Below, one piece after another: positions 10,262 to 21,429 of a stretch of DNA of 64,000 nt. The position numbers and the translations under genes were made by a program. The DNA is from Seminavis robusta. Lineage: Eukaryota > Bacillariophyta > Bacillariophyceae > Naviculales > Naviculaceae. The stretch is taken from assembly GCA_903772945.1 (NCBI GenBank), contig CAICTM010000002.1:221623-285622 (forward strand), written 5' to 3'. Position 1 is the stretch's first letter, and each line of letters opens with the position of its first letter. The notes below the pieces were generated by a model that made no database searches, was not told where the DNA came from, and was given only the letters and a program-made list of their open reading frames with translations.

Positions 10262-10816
10262 GTACTGTAATGGATCCAAATCTATGTTTGCGTGTCAAGA
10301 TACATTTTTTTGCAATAGAACCTGTACCGTATAGAATGAATCGAAGAAGAGAGACTTTTAGAAAGATAAATAGGATACAGTAAATATTGGTTGTTATATT
10401 ATGCACTGGTGCCGTAGAGCTCTCATAACCAGGATTTCTAAAGCTGATACCTTTGCAATAAGCACACTTCACACTGTCATCATCAGCTAAACACCTCTCC
10501 GGAGGGTGAGGAAAAGTGAGAAGGGAAGGTCTCTTTTCTTCATTCCACTTCACTGGCTTAATCTTGAGGATTCTCATGCAAGACTGACAATGACATCGTC
10601 GCCTTTTTCCTTCTTCCTCTTTGACAGTCAACCCAGCCTTCTCCCACAGAATTCTTTTGATGTGAAGGGTGCCTTGTTTTCTCTGAACAGGTGTCATTGC
10701 TGTATCTCTACGATACAATCACAAAGAAGCAAGTTCCCAGAGAGAAGCCCATCAACCTTTGATTGACATTTCATTACATTACTGTGTTATCGTTCCATAA
10801 ATTAAAGTCATTCATC
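10262..10816. other. Intergenic region between the TPR and PAH genes
   Basis: It should hold the 3' end of the TPR gene and the promoter of the PAH gene. No separate gene is supported. Confidence 0.4.
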
Positions 10817-12606
10817 ATGATGTTTGGATCTTCCGTCAAAACCATGATGCTCGGAGGCAGCAAAGCGAGAATTCTTTCTTCTCTGGCCCACACCACCGGT
10901 CGTCGATTGGTTCCTCGTCAGAGTAGCGTCTTGTTGACCAACCGATGGTTTTCCAGTGATCCCCATCGCATCCAAGACAACAGCGCTTCGTTCAACAACA
11001 ACAGTCACTATTCCCTCCACACGGAACCAGCTGCCAGCATCAACAGCAATGAATCCTTCTTGACTGATGAGAAGGCCAGAACTTCCATTCTAATGGAATT
11101 ATCCGATCGTGTGGGTGTGTTGCACGACGTGCTAAAGCACTTTTGGAAGTACGATATCAATGTCACTCGCATTGAAAGTCGTCCTTTGCAAAAGGGATGC
11201 AATAATGACAGCACCCAAGATACCTTTGATTTCTATTTGGACTTTGATGGAGATACGCAGGATGACAACGTGCAGCAACTCCTCCAGGCACTCAAGCCAT
11301 TGGCCAACAAGGTACTCATTTTGGACAGCAAAGATGTCTATTGGTTCCCTCGACACATTTCGGAACTGGATCTCGTTGCCAACCGCACATTGGATGCGGG
11401 TGTGGACTTGGAATCGGATCATCCCGGCTTTCACGACACGGAATATCGTGCCCGAAGGGCCCAAATGGCCGAGAATGCCCAAAAACACATTTGGAACAAA
11501 CCCATTCCCCGAGTCCAGTACACACAAAATGAAAAAGATGTGTGGTCGGCTGTGTGGGATAAAATGGAAGGACTGTTGGAACAGCATGCCTGCAAGGAAT
11601 ATCTGGTACGTTAACACAATGACACGAAAAGAAGAAAGCACCAAAGTAGATACTGACCAACCTCATACTCTTGTCCATTTTGGCTTGCCTGCAAAACTAA
11701 CTTGTCTGTGATGAATGAATGAAACTACCACAACAACAACAACAACAACAACAACAACATTAGGAATCCATGGAACTCATGAAGAAACATTGTGGCTACA
11801 GCCGCAATGACATTCCTCAGCAGGAAGACATTAGCGCATTCTTGATGGAACAAAGCAACTTTCGAATGAGACCCGTGGCGGGGCTTTTGTCGTCTCGTGA
11901 CTTTCTCAATGGGCTCGCCTTTCGAGTCTTCTTCTGCACCCAGTACATTCGGCATCATTCCAAGGTGGGTGGGTCCATGCTACCAACGTTCCTCTTCAAG
12001 TGGATGGTTGTTTTGTACTTGCTTTATTCGATTCTCATTACTATTATTTTCTGTCGTGTTGATTCCTGTACCGTACTGCAGCCACTGTACACTCCCGAGC
12101 CCGACATTTGCCACGAGCTCTTGGGTCATGCTCCCATGTTTGCCGATCGAGATTTTGCCGACTTTTCGCAGGAAATTGGGCTCGCCAGTTTGGGAGCATC
12201 CGATGACGATGTCCAAAAACTGGCGCATTGCTATTGGCATTCGGTAGAATTTGGATTGTGCCAACAAGATGGTAAAAACAAGGCGTACGGTGCGGGACTG
12301 CTGTCATCGTATGGAGAATTGGAGTATGCCTGTGCGGACGACCATCCCGGAGCGGATGAGCCTCCAACGATCAAGCCGTGGGACCCCGAAGTGGCCGCTC
12401 ATCAGGCATTCCCCATTACCACGTACCAGCCAGTGTACTTTTTGGCCGAGTCTCTCCACGATGCCAAGCAACGCATGCGTACGTACTGCGAAGGATTACA
12501 GCGTCCCTTTTTTGCACTGCACAATGCGCAGAACGATTCCATCCACATTGACCGACCCGTCAAGCGCACTCGTGGGGTCCCTACGGAAGAGGAAGCTGCA
12601 GCTTAG
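10817..12606 (+). CDS. PAH: Phenylalanine 4-monooxygenase (ACT + catalytic domain)
   Basis: Exons 10817-11605, 11764-11964 and 12082-12606 join at phase 0 to give 504 residues. This enzyme hydroxylates phenylalanine to tyrosine using pterin, iron and oxygen. An ACT regulatory domain lies at ~95-175 ([20 protein letters not shown]). The catalytic core follows with [39 protein letters not shown] (both iron His) and [10 protein letters not shown] (iron Glu), then AYGAGLLSS. The first ~55 residues are basic, Ser/Arg-rich and lack acids, fitting a mitochondrial presequence; localisation is inferred. The second intron (117 bases) has no in-frame stop, so its retention would insert a hydrophobic stretch into the active-site core. 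An in-frame ATG at 10763 exists but its added residues look non-coding. The gene is convergent with BUD23. Confidence 0.96.
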
Positions 12607-12900
12607 AGAAAGAGACGGTGGTTGTAGAACGGACAAATAAAAAAATGGCTATTGCAAGTCGGTCAGAACTTGTGAAGAGGATGGGGTTCCAGCCCATCCA
12701 TCCGAATGGAAACGACATGGGCACCAATGAAACGAGGTGCCCTATTTCAGAACGAATTTCACAGCAGGCGCCACAAAAAGGGCCTTGATTAGAGCTTTTT
12801 GCATGCATACAGATACATATATATGACAACATGTTAGAATCCAATCTTCCAACTGCACAATAATATAGTATGAAATGAATTGTCGTGTAGTTGTTGACAA

Positions 12901-13936
12901 CTAAAACTTGTGTGGCCTCCTTCGTGCCGTGTATTTGGTATCGGGCCGAACGTCCTTTCCCTTTTTTCTCTGCATGGCCTTTTTGTGTACAATCCATTCC
13001 TTGGTTTTGACACCCTTTTTCTTTTTGGGTGCCTTCTTTTTCTTATTGTTGGCACCCTCCATGGTGGATCCTACCGTAACATGTTGTTGTTGTTGTTGTT
13101 CGTGCATACCAGTAGTCAATGGTCGCTGCTGCTGTTGTTGCTGTTGAGTGGAGGATCGATCAAAGGAGAGAACCAAGTAGTGTTTTTTGGCCTTCGCCGA
13201 ATTGGGATAATCGACGACGACGCCTCCGGCAAATCCCACCTTGGTGGCAGTTTCACTAATCAATACAGCTTGATCGGCCGTTTCGGGATAGAATTGCAAT
13301 ACAGCTCTACCCCCTCGTTTGAGTACCGTGTAGAGGGAACTAAAGAATCGTAGGAGTCTCTTTTTTGGATTTTGATTCTTGGAATTGGAATAGCAGAGCC
13401 ACTGGAGTGCCGAAATGGAAATGCAGGCATCAAAAGTGGCGGGGCGAAAGGGAAGTCCCGTGCCCATGTCCTAAAAATAAATAGAAAGTGTTAGTGATGT
13501 CAATTGTTTGTTGTTGTGGTTGTTGCGATGTATTAAAAAGACGTACATGATGCATGAGATCTCCCGTCGAAGCTCCTTCTTCTTCTTCTTCCTCTTCCTC
13601 ATCATCACTATCATCCTGTTGCATGGATTCTTCTTTTGGTGGTTGTTGACTTTGTTGTTTGGCAGTATTATTGGCAACGGTAAGCATATCTCTCGAGACA
13701 TCACATCCCAACCAAACATGTCCGTTTTCTTCCAAAATTTGTCCCGACAATCCCGATCCACATCCGACATCCAAAATCAGTGCGGGAGTATTGGGATCCA
13801 ATCGCAATAGTTCCATGGCTCGTTCGGTAATTTCTCGTTGGACTCCAATCATTCGCGAGGACGAATGGTACTTGCGCGCCTCTTTTTGATTGTAAAACAA
13901 CGACGCATGGCCCGTCAATTCGGGACGGGATGTCAT
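12901..13936 (-). CDS. BUD23: 18S rRNA (guanine-N7) methyltransferase Bud23/WBSCR22
   Basis: Exon 1 (13936-13547) and exon 2 (13470-12901) join at phase 0 to give 319 residues. Bud23 with Trm112 methylates a guanine of 18S rRNA during small-subunit assembly. Clear features are MTSRPELTGHASLFYNQKEA at the start, the SAM motif ILDVGCGSGLSGQILEENGH, the D-M-G-T-G-L-P-F-R start of exon 2, ISISALQWLC, A-V-L-Q-F-Y-P, and the basic C-terminal nucleolar-type tail (lysine-rich, ending R-R-R-P-H-K-F). Compared with the human protein it has an acidic Asp/Glu insert (~105-120) and Gln-rich inserts in the C-terminal part, which account for its larger size. The intron is 76 bases. Confidence 0.96.
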
Positions 13937-14362
13937 GGTAAAAATATAATAAGTGTAAAATTTAATAAATAGGACTTGAATGAACTGGAGTAGAGTTGGA
14001 ATGGGGTTGTATTGTAGCTATGGAGGCTCTCTTCCTTCAGTATTTCTGCGAGCCAATTTGTGGCCTTGTCTCTCAAAGAACACAACAATGGAGAAAGGTC
14101 GAGACTTTGATTTGGTTGTTTCATTTGGTTTGAGTGGTGGCCAATGCACTCGTGACTAACCGTCAGAAAGAGGAGTCGAGTCTGTCCTTCGAACGTTTTT
14201 TGCAAGATATCTTTCAACTTTCAACCTCTCGATCAGACAGATGTCAACAAAACAACAACACACAACAAATCATCAGAGTGACAGTCTGCATCGAATTCTT
14301 CAATCCACAGACAGTCCAAGCCATCCTCCTTTCTCTTTATCTATCACAGCATCTAGCATAGA
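13937..14362. promoter_or_regulatory. Divergent promoter region BUD23 / cupin-like gene
   Basis: A 426-base head-to-head gap that should hold both promoters. No specific element is recognised. Confidence 0.35.
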
Positions 14363-15754
14363 ATGTATCTGATTCGATGTAAGCGTTCGAATGGGGTTTG
14401 TTGCAGATCATGGATCCTCCTGCTGTTGGTCTTGTGCCTCTTGACGGTTGAGAATGTTCACGGTAATGAAGATACTGCTAGTAGCACTACCACGGAAGCC
14501 AGAGTCGAAGAAGAAGTGCACATTCAAACAGAAATGAGTGACGATGGTAGTAGCAGTTCAAGTACAAGTAAAACAGCAAGTACTGCTACGACGACAGACG
14601 AGAACAACAGCAACAATAGCAACCATCACGATTGTGCCTGGGGAACTCCCTGTCATCAAGAACAACAGGAAAAGCAGCAACATCAACAAGTAGACGACAA
14701 GACCACTGACGATTCTACTTCTTCGACTACCAGGCAGACAGACACTGCAGCTACAGACAGCACAAAAGCCGCCACCGACAACACGAGCAACGGTAGTAAA
14801 AACATTCCCTTTGTCCATCACACGAATCATCATCATCACCAACCCATTAAACCTCCGTCAGGATTCGCCATTTGCGCCCGCGTCTACACGGATCCACACG
14901 ACAAATTGGCTCATTTCACCGATGTTGAAGAAGGCGACCATATCACACTGCCCTACTGGGAATGCGGCGCCACGGGATCCACCACATCGCCATTGCCCGT
15001 CAAGGATGCCTACTTTCGACACGCACTCTCGGGTTCGAAACCACAAGTCTGGAGTGGCGCCGAATATGGACCACATCCCCAACTGGTCGTGGCGTTGAAA
15101 CGCATGGAAATTGTTCTCAATTCGGGAGAAACCAAACAACTCACACCGGGACAAGTCGTGCTTATGGAAGATGTCGTGTCCGGAGGACACAAATTCAAGG
15201 CACTCGAAGCTGATTTTGACATGACGTATCTGGTACTCACATTGCCACAGCATTATCATCACGTGGGTAAAGATCGCATGGCATTGAAACAAGGGACCAT
15301 GGAAAAAAAGAAACAACCGCCGTGTGCGAATGAACAACCACAACAACAGCAACAACAACATGCCGCCGGAGGAGCCTTTGTCCCCAAGTCGACACCACTC
15401 ACAACCCTCTCGTCGTGGGAAACTATATTGTCGGGACACACCGTGCCGGATGGAGAAGTCGCTCCACTGCGAGAAGGACGCGTACGAAAACTATTATTGG
15501 GAGCCATTGGAGTCTCCGTCTCCAGTTTGGTCGTCGATTTTCTGGGCAAAGTGGCGCCGCTTTGGCTGGCCGTCGGAATTGGTGGAACTTGCTTTGTCGC
15601 CGGTGGAACCTATGGCATTGTACAATGTGGAGATTATCTATGGACCGAATGGGAAATGTCACAAGAAAAGAAACGATTGTTGCCCGCAAAGGAAGAAGAA
15701 GACGAGGACGATGATGAAATCATTGATGTGGTGGTGGCAGAAACTGGTATTTGA
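14363..15754 (+). CDS. Signal-peptide, cupin-like membrane protein
   Basis: A 463-residue single-exon protein. A signal peptide (R-S-W-I-L-L-L-L-V-L-C-L-L-T-V..V-H-G) precedes ~120 residues of Ser/Thr/Asp/Gln/His-rich low complexity, probably a lumenal or extracellular linker. Residues ~170-300 look like a small beta-barrel of the RmlC/cupin type: F-A-I-C-A-R-V-Y, then R-M-E-I-V-L-N-S-G-E-T, then LTPGQVVLMEDVVSGGHKF and T-Y-L-V-L-T-L-P. The L-x-P-G-x-x-x-x-x-x-D...G-H pattern is the usual second cupin motif. Two hydrophobic segments at ~375-420 and an acidic tail follow. Metal-binding His residues are not fully conserved by eye, so enzymatic activity is uncertain. Confidence 0.72.
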   Translation: MYLIRCKRSNGVCCRSWILLLLVLCLLTVENVHGNEDTASSTTTEARVEEEVHIQTEMSDDGSSSSSTSKTASTATTTDENNSNNSNHHDCAWGTPCHQEQQEKQQHQQVDDKTTDDSTSSTTRQTDTAATDSTKAATDNTSNGSKNIPFVHHTNHHHHQPIKPPSGFAICARVYTDPHDKLAHFTDVEEGDHITLPYWECGATGSTTSPLPVKDAYFRHALSGSKPQVWSGAEYGPHPQLVVALKRMEIVLNSGETKQLTPGQVVLMEDVVSGGHKFKALEADFDMTYLVLTLPQHYHHVGKDRMALKQGTMEKKKQPPCANEQPQQQQQQHAAGGAFVPKSTPLTTLSSWETILSGHTVPDGEVAPLREGRVRKLLLGAIGVSVSSLVVDFLGKVAPLWLAVGIGGTCFVAGGTYGIVQCGDYLWTEWEMSQEKKRLLPAKEEEDEDDDEIIDVVVAETGI

Positions 15755-16552
15755 ACAACTAAGTGAAACCACTATCCAACCATTCAACAGCAAGAATGAA
15801 TCTGGGTGTCGCTTTGTTTCGTCGGTGTGGACTCGATTGGATTGAGTCATTCATAATGGGCCTTGGAGCCCAAGGAATGACGGGCTGCCTGCTTGATTTT
15901 CCAAGCGAAAGACAACAACAATTTGCAACGTTTTGGAAACAAAACACAAGGCCCCATCAGCTTGCACTTTTGCTCGGCTTCTTTCCACACGCAACAACGA
16001 TGATCAACAAACTGACCGAACGACTCGACTCCCGTCGTGGAGGAATTGGTGCGACTGGCCCCAGTGCACATCCACCAAGCCACCTACCGCATGAAACAAT
16101 AGTGCTCTACACTTGGACGATTGGTCTTCGTTCATACAACAAGGAATGCACTACTTGTAGAGTTCCATGTACAATAGTTACGCTAAAGCAACTACATACT
16201 GTAAGGCTAGTAGGAGAATTCAAGTACTGCGAGCTTCCACATTCGGGAGTATCGGCGACACTCTGATTCGATTCACATGTTATATGCATAGTTTCCTCGT
16301 TGACTGATGAACATGTGCATATGCATACATGGAACATGGAACCTGTTGCTACAAATTTCAATCTTCGTTGGAGTGCCTCCGCGTTGGCTTCCACGTTGCG
16401 AAATGATCTTGCGACAACGAGCGTTCCACGGCCAGTGCGCAGCGAACCTTGGTTCAATGTCCAACGAAGCTGCACACAAATACTTGATAGCTACCGGTAC
16501 CGGTAGGGAACCATACAGCATCTGAAACTCTCCTTTTCTTACCACGAGAACC
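15755..16552. other. Intergenic, no gene recognised
   Basis: Open frames exist on both strands (for example minus 16083-15847 and a GTG-started plus frame), but none has a recognisable motif or good exon signals. Confidence 0.4.
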
Positions 16553-17488
16553 ATGAGCCACGTAGATGTAGTGGAAGAGGAGATTCCTCTCCAAGAAACG
16601 CTTTCTCACTTCTGGAAGGATGAAACATTCCATGACATCCAACTGAAATGCAATGATGGAGTCATCATTGGAGCCAACCGCTATGTCCTCTCCATTCGAA
16701 GCAAAGTCTTCCAAAAGATGCTTCTTGGGCATTACAAAGAGTCTTGCATCAACGAAGTTGTGGTACAATACAATAGCAGGGCAGTGAGAGCCCTTTTAGA
16801 ATACATTCACACCGATGAATTCAAACTTGGACTGGGGGACAAGACCAAGAATCCTGAGGAAGAGGTAGAGAAGTTGACAACGTTGGTGTCCTTGGCGTCA
16901 GCATCTCATTTCTACCAGCTTCCAAAGCTCCACAAGAAAGCATCAGACTCTATCATTCAGTTGATGGATGAGATACCATCACTGTCTCTGGTTGTCCTGG
17001 AGGCATGCACAGCAAACGATTCCACCCTCCGAGATGAAGTCAAAACGAGGGCACTTTCCATGATTAGGACCAATGTGGATAGTATCAAACAAGAGAACAA
17101 TTGGTTGCCAGCCATCAGCATTAATACCTTAAACACCATGCTGCAAGATGACCAGAAGACAGGAATGGACCAGCACATTCTATTTGAAATCTTGCAGCAT
17201 TGGGCTGGAAATGATGAGGAGCGAAAGAATGTTGCCAAGGACCTGTTAGGAAAGCACATCTGCTTGGAGAAACTTGACCCAAACTTCTTGACGTCATCTG
17301 TGATACCAACTGGCTTTGCTTCAACCCAACAACTAATGCAAGCCTTCCAAGTCCAAGCACTATTGGCCAACAAAGAGCATGCAATGTTCTCTAGAAAGAG
17401 CGCAAAGTTCTCTCATACAGCGAAGGCCGAGCAACCTTTAGAAGCCAACCCGTGTTGTACGCCCGCAATGCATCGAGGCTTCTGGTAG
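16553..17488 (+). CDS. BTB/POZ-BACK domain protein
   Basis: A 311-residue single-exon protein. Residues ~18-125 form a BTB/POZ domain: F-W-K-D-E-T-F-H-D-I-Q-L-K, then YVLSIRSKVFQKML, then V-V-V-Q-Y..A-V-R-A-L-L-E-Y-I-H-T-D-E. Residues ~150-280 form a BACK-like helical region (I-L-F-E-I-L-Q-H-W-A). BTB-BACK proteins usually act as substrate adaptors for CUL3 ubiquitin ligases, and no extra substrate-binding domain (Kelch, MATH, ankyrin) is present. The C-terminus is short, basic and Cys-containing. The start at ACCATGAG is well placed. Confidence 0.87.
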   Translation: MSHVDVVEEEIPLQETLSHFWKDETFHDIQLKCNDGVIIGANRYVLSIRSKVFQKMLLGHYKESCINEVVVQYNSRAVRALLEYIHTDEFKLGLGDKTKNPEEEVEKLTTLVSLASASHFYQLPKLHKKASDSIIQLMDEIPSLSLVVLEACTANDSTLRDEVKTRALSMIRTNVDSIKQENNWLPAISINTLNTMLQDDQKTGMDQHILFEILQHWAGNDEERKNVAKDLLGKHICLEKLDPNFLTSSVIPTGFASTQQLMQAFQVQALLANKEHAMFSRKSAKFSHTAKAEQPLEANPCCTPAMHRGFW

Positions 17489-17668
17489 AGCATTTGAGTC
17501 TCCAACTATTTGTGCAAGAGGATCTCAAGGAGATTTAGGCAGAGGTCCATGTAGGCCACGACCTAAAAAGGGGGTCCAGGGGGTCGTGGTCCACCGGGCT
17601 CCCCAGTCCCGGTGTCTCCTGGCTCTCGCAGCTGCAATCGCTGCCGGTACTCTCCCGGTCCATTGGAA

Positions 17669-17890
17669 GACAGTGGTAAACAGTGGTAAACAGCGGTCGA
17701 CAGTGGTTGACAGTGGTAAAGACAGTTGTACATGTAAACAGCGGTAGAGATGTAAAGATAGGGGTAAACAGGGGTAAGATAGCGGTAAACAGCGGTAAAG
17801 ACAGCGGTAGACAGTGGTAAAGACGGCACCACTGTCTTCTGAAACAGTGGTTGACAGCGGTAAGCAGCGGTAAGCAATGGGTAAGCAATG
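17669..17890. repeat. Minisatellite, ACAG[TC]GGTAA-type unit
   Basis: About 220 bases of degenerate tandem repeats built on words such as CAGTGGTAAA and CAGCGGTAAA, with repeat steps of roughly 9 to 12 bases. All frames of the minus strand stay open across it and give Pro/Leu/Cys-rich artefact translations. Confidence 0.85.
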
Positions 17891-18830
17891 GATGAATCGC
17901 CGAAAACCTTGGTGGACAATGGTGTGCAATGGATTTCTCCGTACCCCAAATTGACGGATCAAAGATCGAAGTGTCGAAGAGGCCATTCAAAGGTTGGCTC
18001 CCATGTTCACCAGCTATTGACTGTCACGCACTCATTCAGGTTTGGAGGATACTAGTACAAACCAACCACAGTCCAGTTCACCACAGCCAAAACCACTACG
18101 AGTACTATAGAACTATTTGTCTTTCAACCTGCCCGAATGACTTAGTTTTTGTGATGCTCTTCTGACTCTCTGCATTGCTTGTTGTGAATCACACAATTGG
18201 CTTGTTCCCCCTGATCCCAACGATCCCAGCCCCAATTTCGCCTTCTCTTCTCTTGGCTACCGGTAGCTAGATACCGGTACTGGGGTTGGCTCATGCCAGC
18301 TACACCACCGAATTCAATCCTGCAACACTCCTCTTCCCCACAGCTCTCCCCGCCCACCCCTTTCGAAGAGACAACTGCTTGCACTGAACGTGACTCTTCA
18401 TCAGCTCCACAAACTAGTAGACCTCTAGCTAGCTAGAGGTTCCGCATAAAAGTATTGTAAGAGGCACTCACAGGTTCTGAAAAAGCAACGTCATCTTATG
18501 ACGCGTCTAGCCAATCAAATTTAATGGGTGCAATTCCACTCCCACCAAGCAAAAACGCCACCACCCAGATTCCCGCTTGATCAAACCGTTGCGCTGTTGC
18601 GCTGTGCCATGAATCTCGACAGAGCGACACGGTACTGTCCCCAAACCAGCAGTTACCTTCCTTCCCTTCGGACTGCATGCATTTTGTTGACAGAGTGATG
18701 TCTTTAAAAAAACAGATTCGTCAAGAGGAATCTACAACCTTGGAATAACTTGTGGCTTTCACGCTGGCATTGGCTTGGATATCAGTTGGAATCGAATCTG
18801 GCAAAAGTTATCAATCTCTTTATCGGCACG
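17891..18830. other. Intergenic, upstream of patatin-like gene
   Basis: No gene recognised. It holds ACCGGTA words, a perfect 20-base palindrome at 18421-18440 and presumably the patatin promoter. Confidence 0.4.
18421..18440. repeat. Perfect 20-base palindrome around CTAGCTAG
   Basis: ACCTCTAGCTAGCTAGAGGT equals its own reverse complement. It extends the common local CTAGCTAG word by six bases on each side. Confidence 0.85.
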
Positions 18831-21429
18831 ATGTCAACCGGGCTCTCATCAGTTGTCTTCAATAAATCTGTTGTTGGTGGTGTTGGCGCTACACCTATTA
18901 TCAAGAGAATCTCGAGAATCTCTTGGAAAATGGTGGCGTTGCTCCTGATTTTATTCCTCTGCATCACGGATGCCGCCATTCGACCTTCTCCTGGTGGGGT
19001 GGGTGGAAACAAGGTGGCTGCTCGCCGTCCTCTACCCCGTCTTTGGTATCGACGCTTTGAAGAAGGATCGGTGGAAGACGCGGGACGTCGGATTCCTCGC
19101 TTGGATCAGTTAAGAAACAAAAAGAGCGAGAAGACTCCTTATCCCCGAGGATTTGCCGTCGACTTGTCGCTGCTACCCGAAGAACAAACTATTTCGCGAG
19201 AGGCTTTGGCTTCCGAATTGACAACACTCTTGCAAGGTATCGAATCCATAGCCAATGACCTGGATCGGGGCGTATTCCCTCCTCTGGGTATCGCCACCGG
19301 TGCTGCCGAGGATATTGTCACTGGTGCTGCCAAGGATGCTACCTCCAGGAAACCAAAAAAACAATCCACTACCAAGGCCGATAAACTCCAAAAGATTAAA
19401 ACAGTGCAGGAATTGAGACAAGCAGTCCTGGATGATGGAAAGGAGTTGAAAGAGTTGCAGCTGGACCCAGAAGCTCAACTTTTAGTCAATGCTACAGCCC
19501 AGGAGCTGCTAAATCACGATGTGGTCGAGCTAATGGTGCAAAGGTTCAAGAGTGGATCCACGCCAGGCAATCGAGCTCCCGGGGATAATGCTCGGTTGGC
19601 ACTGGCCATTGAAGGCGGTGGTGAGTAGATACTGTACTGCACTGAACAGTACTGCAGCACGTATATGCGGTGTTTGCCATTGACATCTGACACTGGCTTT
19701 TTCTGTAGGAATGAGAGGTGCTGTTTCTGCTGGCATGGCATCAGCTATTGCTTGCCTCGGACTCCATGATACCTTTGACGCCATCTACGGATCTTCCGCT
19801 GGATCCGTGGTGGGTTCGTACATGATTTCAAGGCAGATGTGCATGGATGTCTATGTGGATATCCTACCGGCTGCTAAACGAACTTTTGTATGTACTAAAC
19901 GCATCATGTCAGCGTTGGCTGTGACTGCCATGAACATGTTCCTCTCGGGTGTCAAACAACGAGCTACGCGAATGGGCAGCAAGAATACATCAGCCGAAGA
20001 CAATGAAAAGACAAAAGGATTTGCCTCCAAACTCTCACCAGGAATGAACATCAGTTTTGTGTTGGATGGGATCATGGGTCCAGAGCATGGAATTCGACCC
20101 ATCGACATGGAAGCCTTTCAGAGAAACGCCAAAATGCAACCCCTTCGAGTGGCATCCTCGTACGCCAAAGATGGAAAACTATACAGCAGATGCTTTGGAA
20201 GCGAAGATTTCTTTGGAGACAAACGAGCAGTGCGGGAAGATGGAACTCGGGAAGGACTCTTTGCGTGCCTAGAGCCCAGCATGACGGTGCCGGGGGCCAC
20301 CGGTCCGCCTTCTCGACTCAAGACTCATGGAAGCGACGACGAAGCAATCCCCTACTTTGATGCATTTTGTTTCGAACCGTTGCCATACCGGTCGGCAGTC
20401 GAAGAAGGAGCGACGCATGTGCTGGTACTTTGTTCCAGACCAGAGGGCTTTGTGCCCAAAACCAAACCAGGTGTCTACGAACAAGCCATTGCTCCCCTCT
20501 ATTTCAAGTCTCACGGAGAGCCCGAGGTGGCAGACTTTTTCTACCGTGGAGGACAGCTCTACATTTACTTGGAGGATCTCCTGACTGTGGAAGAGGGTAA
20601 GGTTGCTGGCATGAAAAAGCAGGGTCCAGTGTCTGTTCCACCCCCTAGACTTTTGTACGGAGTAGATGCAGACCATGAGAATCGTGAACTTGCTACACAT
20701 CGGGATGAAAAGTGGAAGAAGGCTCATTTGTTGCCGCTAAAGGTGCCATTTGGTACGCCAGAACTGAAGACATTAGAGCAAGAGAAAGATACCGTGAGAG
20801 AGGCTGTAAAAGGGGGTTTTGCGGCAGCTTTTGATCTTCTGGCACCAGCTATTGGATTGAATACTCACCATCATTTGACAGGGGCAGAAGTTGCAGCTTT
20901 GATCTTTCCTAAGAAGGCTGGCATGCTAGATGAGATTATTCTTCGGGAAAAGCTGAGAATTGACGGTGTCCACATTGAGCACCGTGAACACCACCACTCA
21001 TCAACCACGGAGACTACCCAAGAAGTGGGCAAGGCTTCCTCTGGACGTCGCCGTCGTCGAAACCGAGCAAGTCCCCAAGAAGTGGATAAGACTCCCTCTG
21101 GACGTCGCCGTCGAATCCGAGCAAGACGGGATCGATTCCTCCGTAATGCTCGCCACGTCTTGAGCATACTGGCCCGCAACAAACGAATATCAGAAGCCAA
21201 CAACGAGAAAGAACGGATGGAACATTCCATTGACAGTTTGTTGGTGGTTCCGGATCTCACGCTCCACGGAGGAGGTACACTCGACAATGACAAGCAGAAG
21301 GCAGAACACTTGTTGAACTCACTACCTGGTCTTCGCTATGGCAGAATGCCGCAACTAGCAGCTAACCTTCACCATGTGGCATCATCTCCCGAGACCATCA
21401 CAACAAACGACGAGACCAGGAAGGCGTGA
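18831..21429 (+). CDS. Patatin-like phospholipase
   Basis: Exons 18831-19620 and 19709-21429 join at phase 1 to give 836 residues. Patatin-like enzymes are Ser/Asp-dyad lipid acyl hydrolases. The oxyanion motif G-G-G-M-R-G is split by the intron (A-I-E-G-G-G | M-R-G-A), and the nucleophile elbow is I-Y-G-S-S-A-G-S (GxSxG). The catalytic Asp candidate is in P-Y-F-D-A-F-C-F-E, ahead of P-Y-R-S-A-V-E-E-G-A-T-H-V-L-V-L; usual patatins have D-G-[GA], so the Gly is missing. A hydrophobic segment near residue 35 (MVALLLILFLCITDAA) suggests a signal anchor. The C-terminal third carries a basic, internally repeated S-G-R-R-R-R stretch (~690-720). The start is the first ATG; the open frame extends upstream without one. 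Confidence 0.9.

Noticed and set aside
12908-13353. Plus-strand 147-residue frame over BUD23 exon 2
   Set aside because: Antisense shadow of the Lys- and Gln-rich BUD23 C-terminus.
15847-16083. 78-residue minus-strand Cys-containing open frame
   Set aside because: The Cys spacing (one Cx9C only) does not complete a CHCH pattern, no upstream exon is evident, and other frames overlap it.
15763-16266. 167-residue plus-strand open frame
   Set aside because: It begins with GTG, has no motif, and its composition looks non-coding.
17669-17890. Regularly spaced repeats considered as CRISPR
   Set aside because: Units are short, degenerate and contiguous with no unique spacers, and the genome is eukaryotic.
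17525-17990. Three ~130-153-residue minus-strand frames
   Set aside because: They are translations of the minisatellite in different frames, Leu/Pro/Cys/Tyr-repetitive and without unique sequence.
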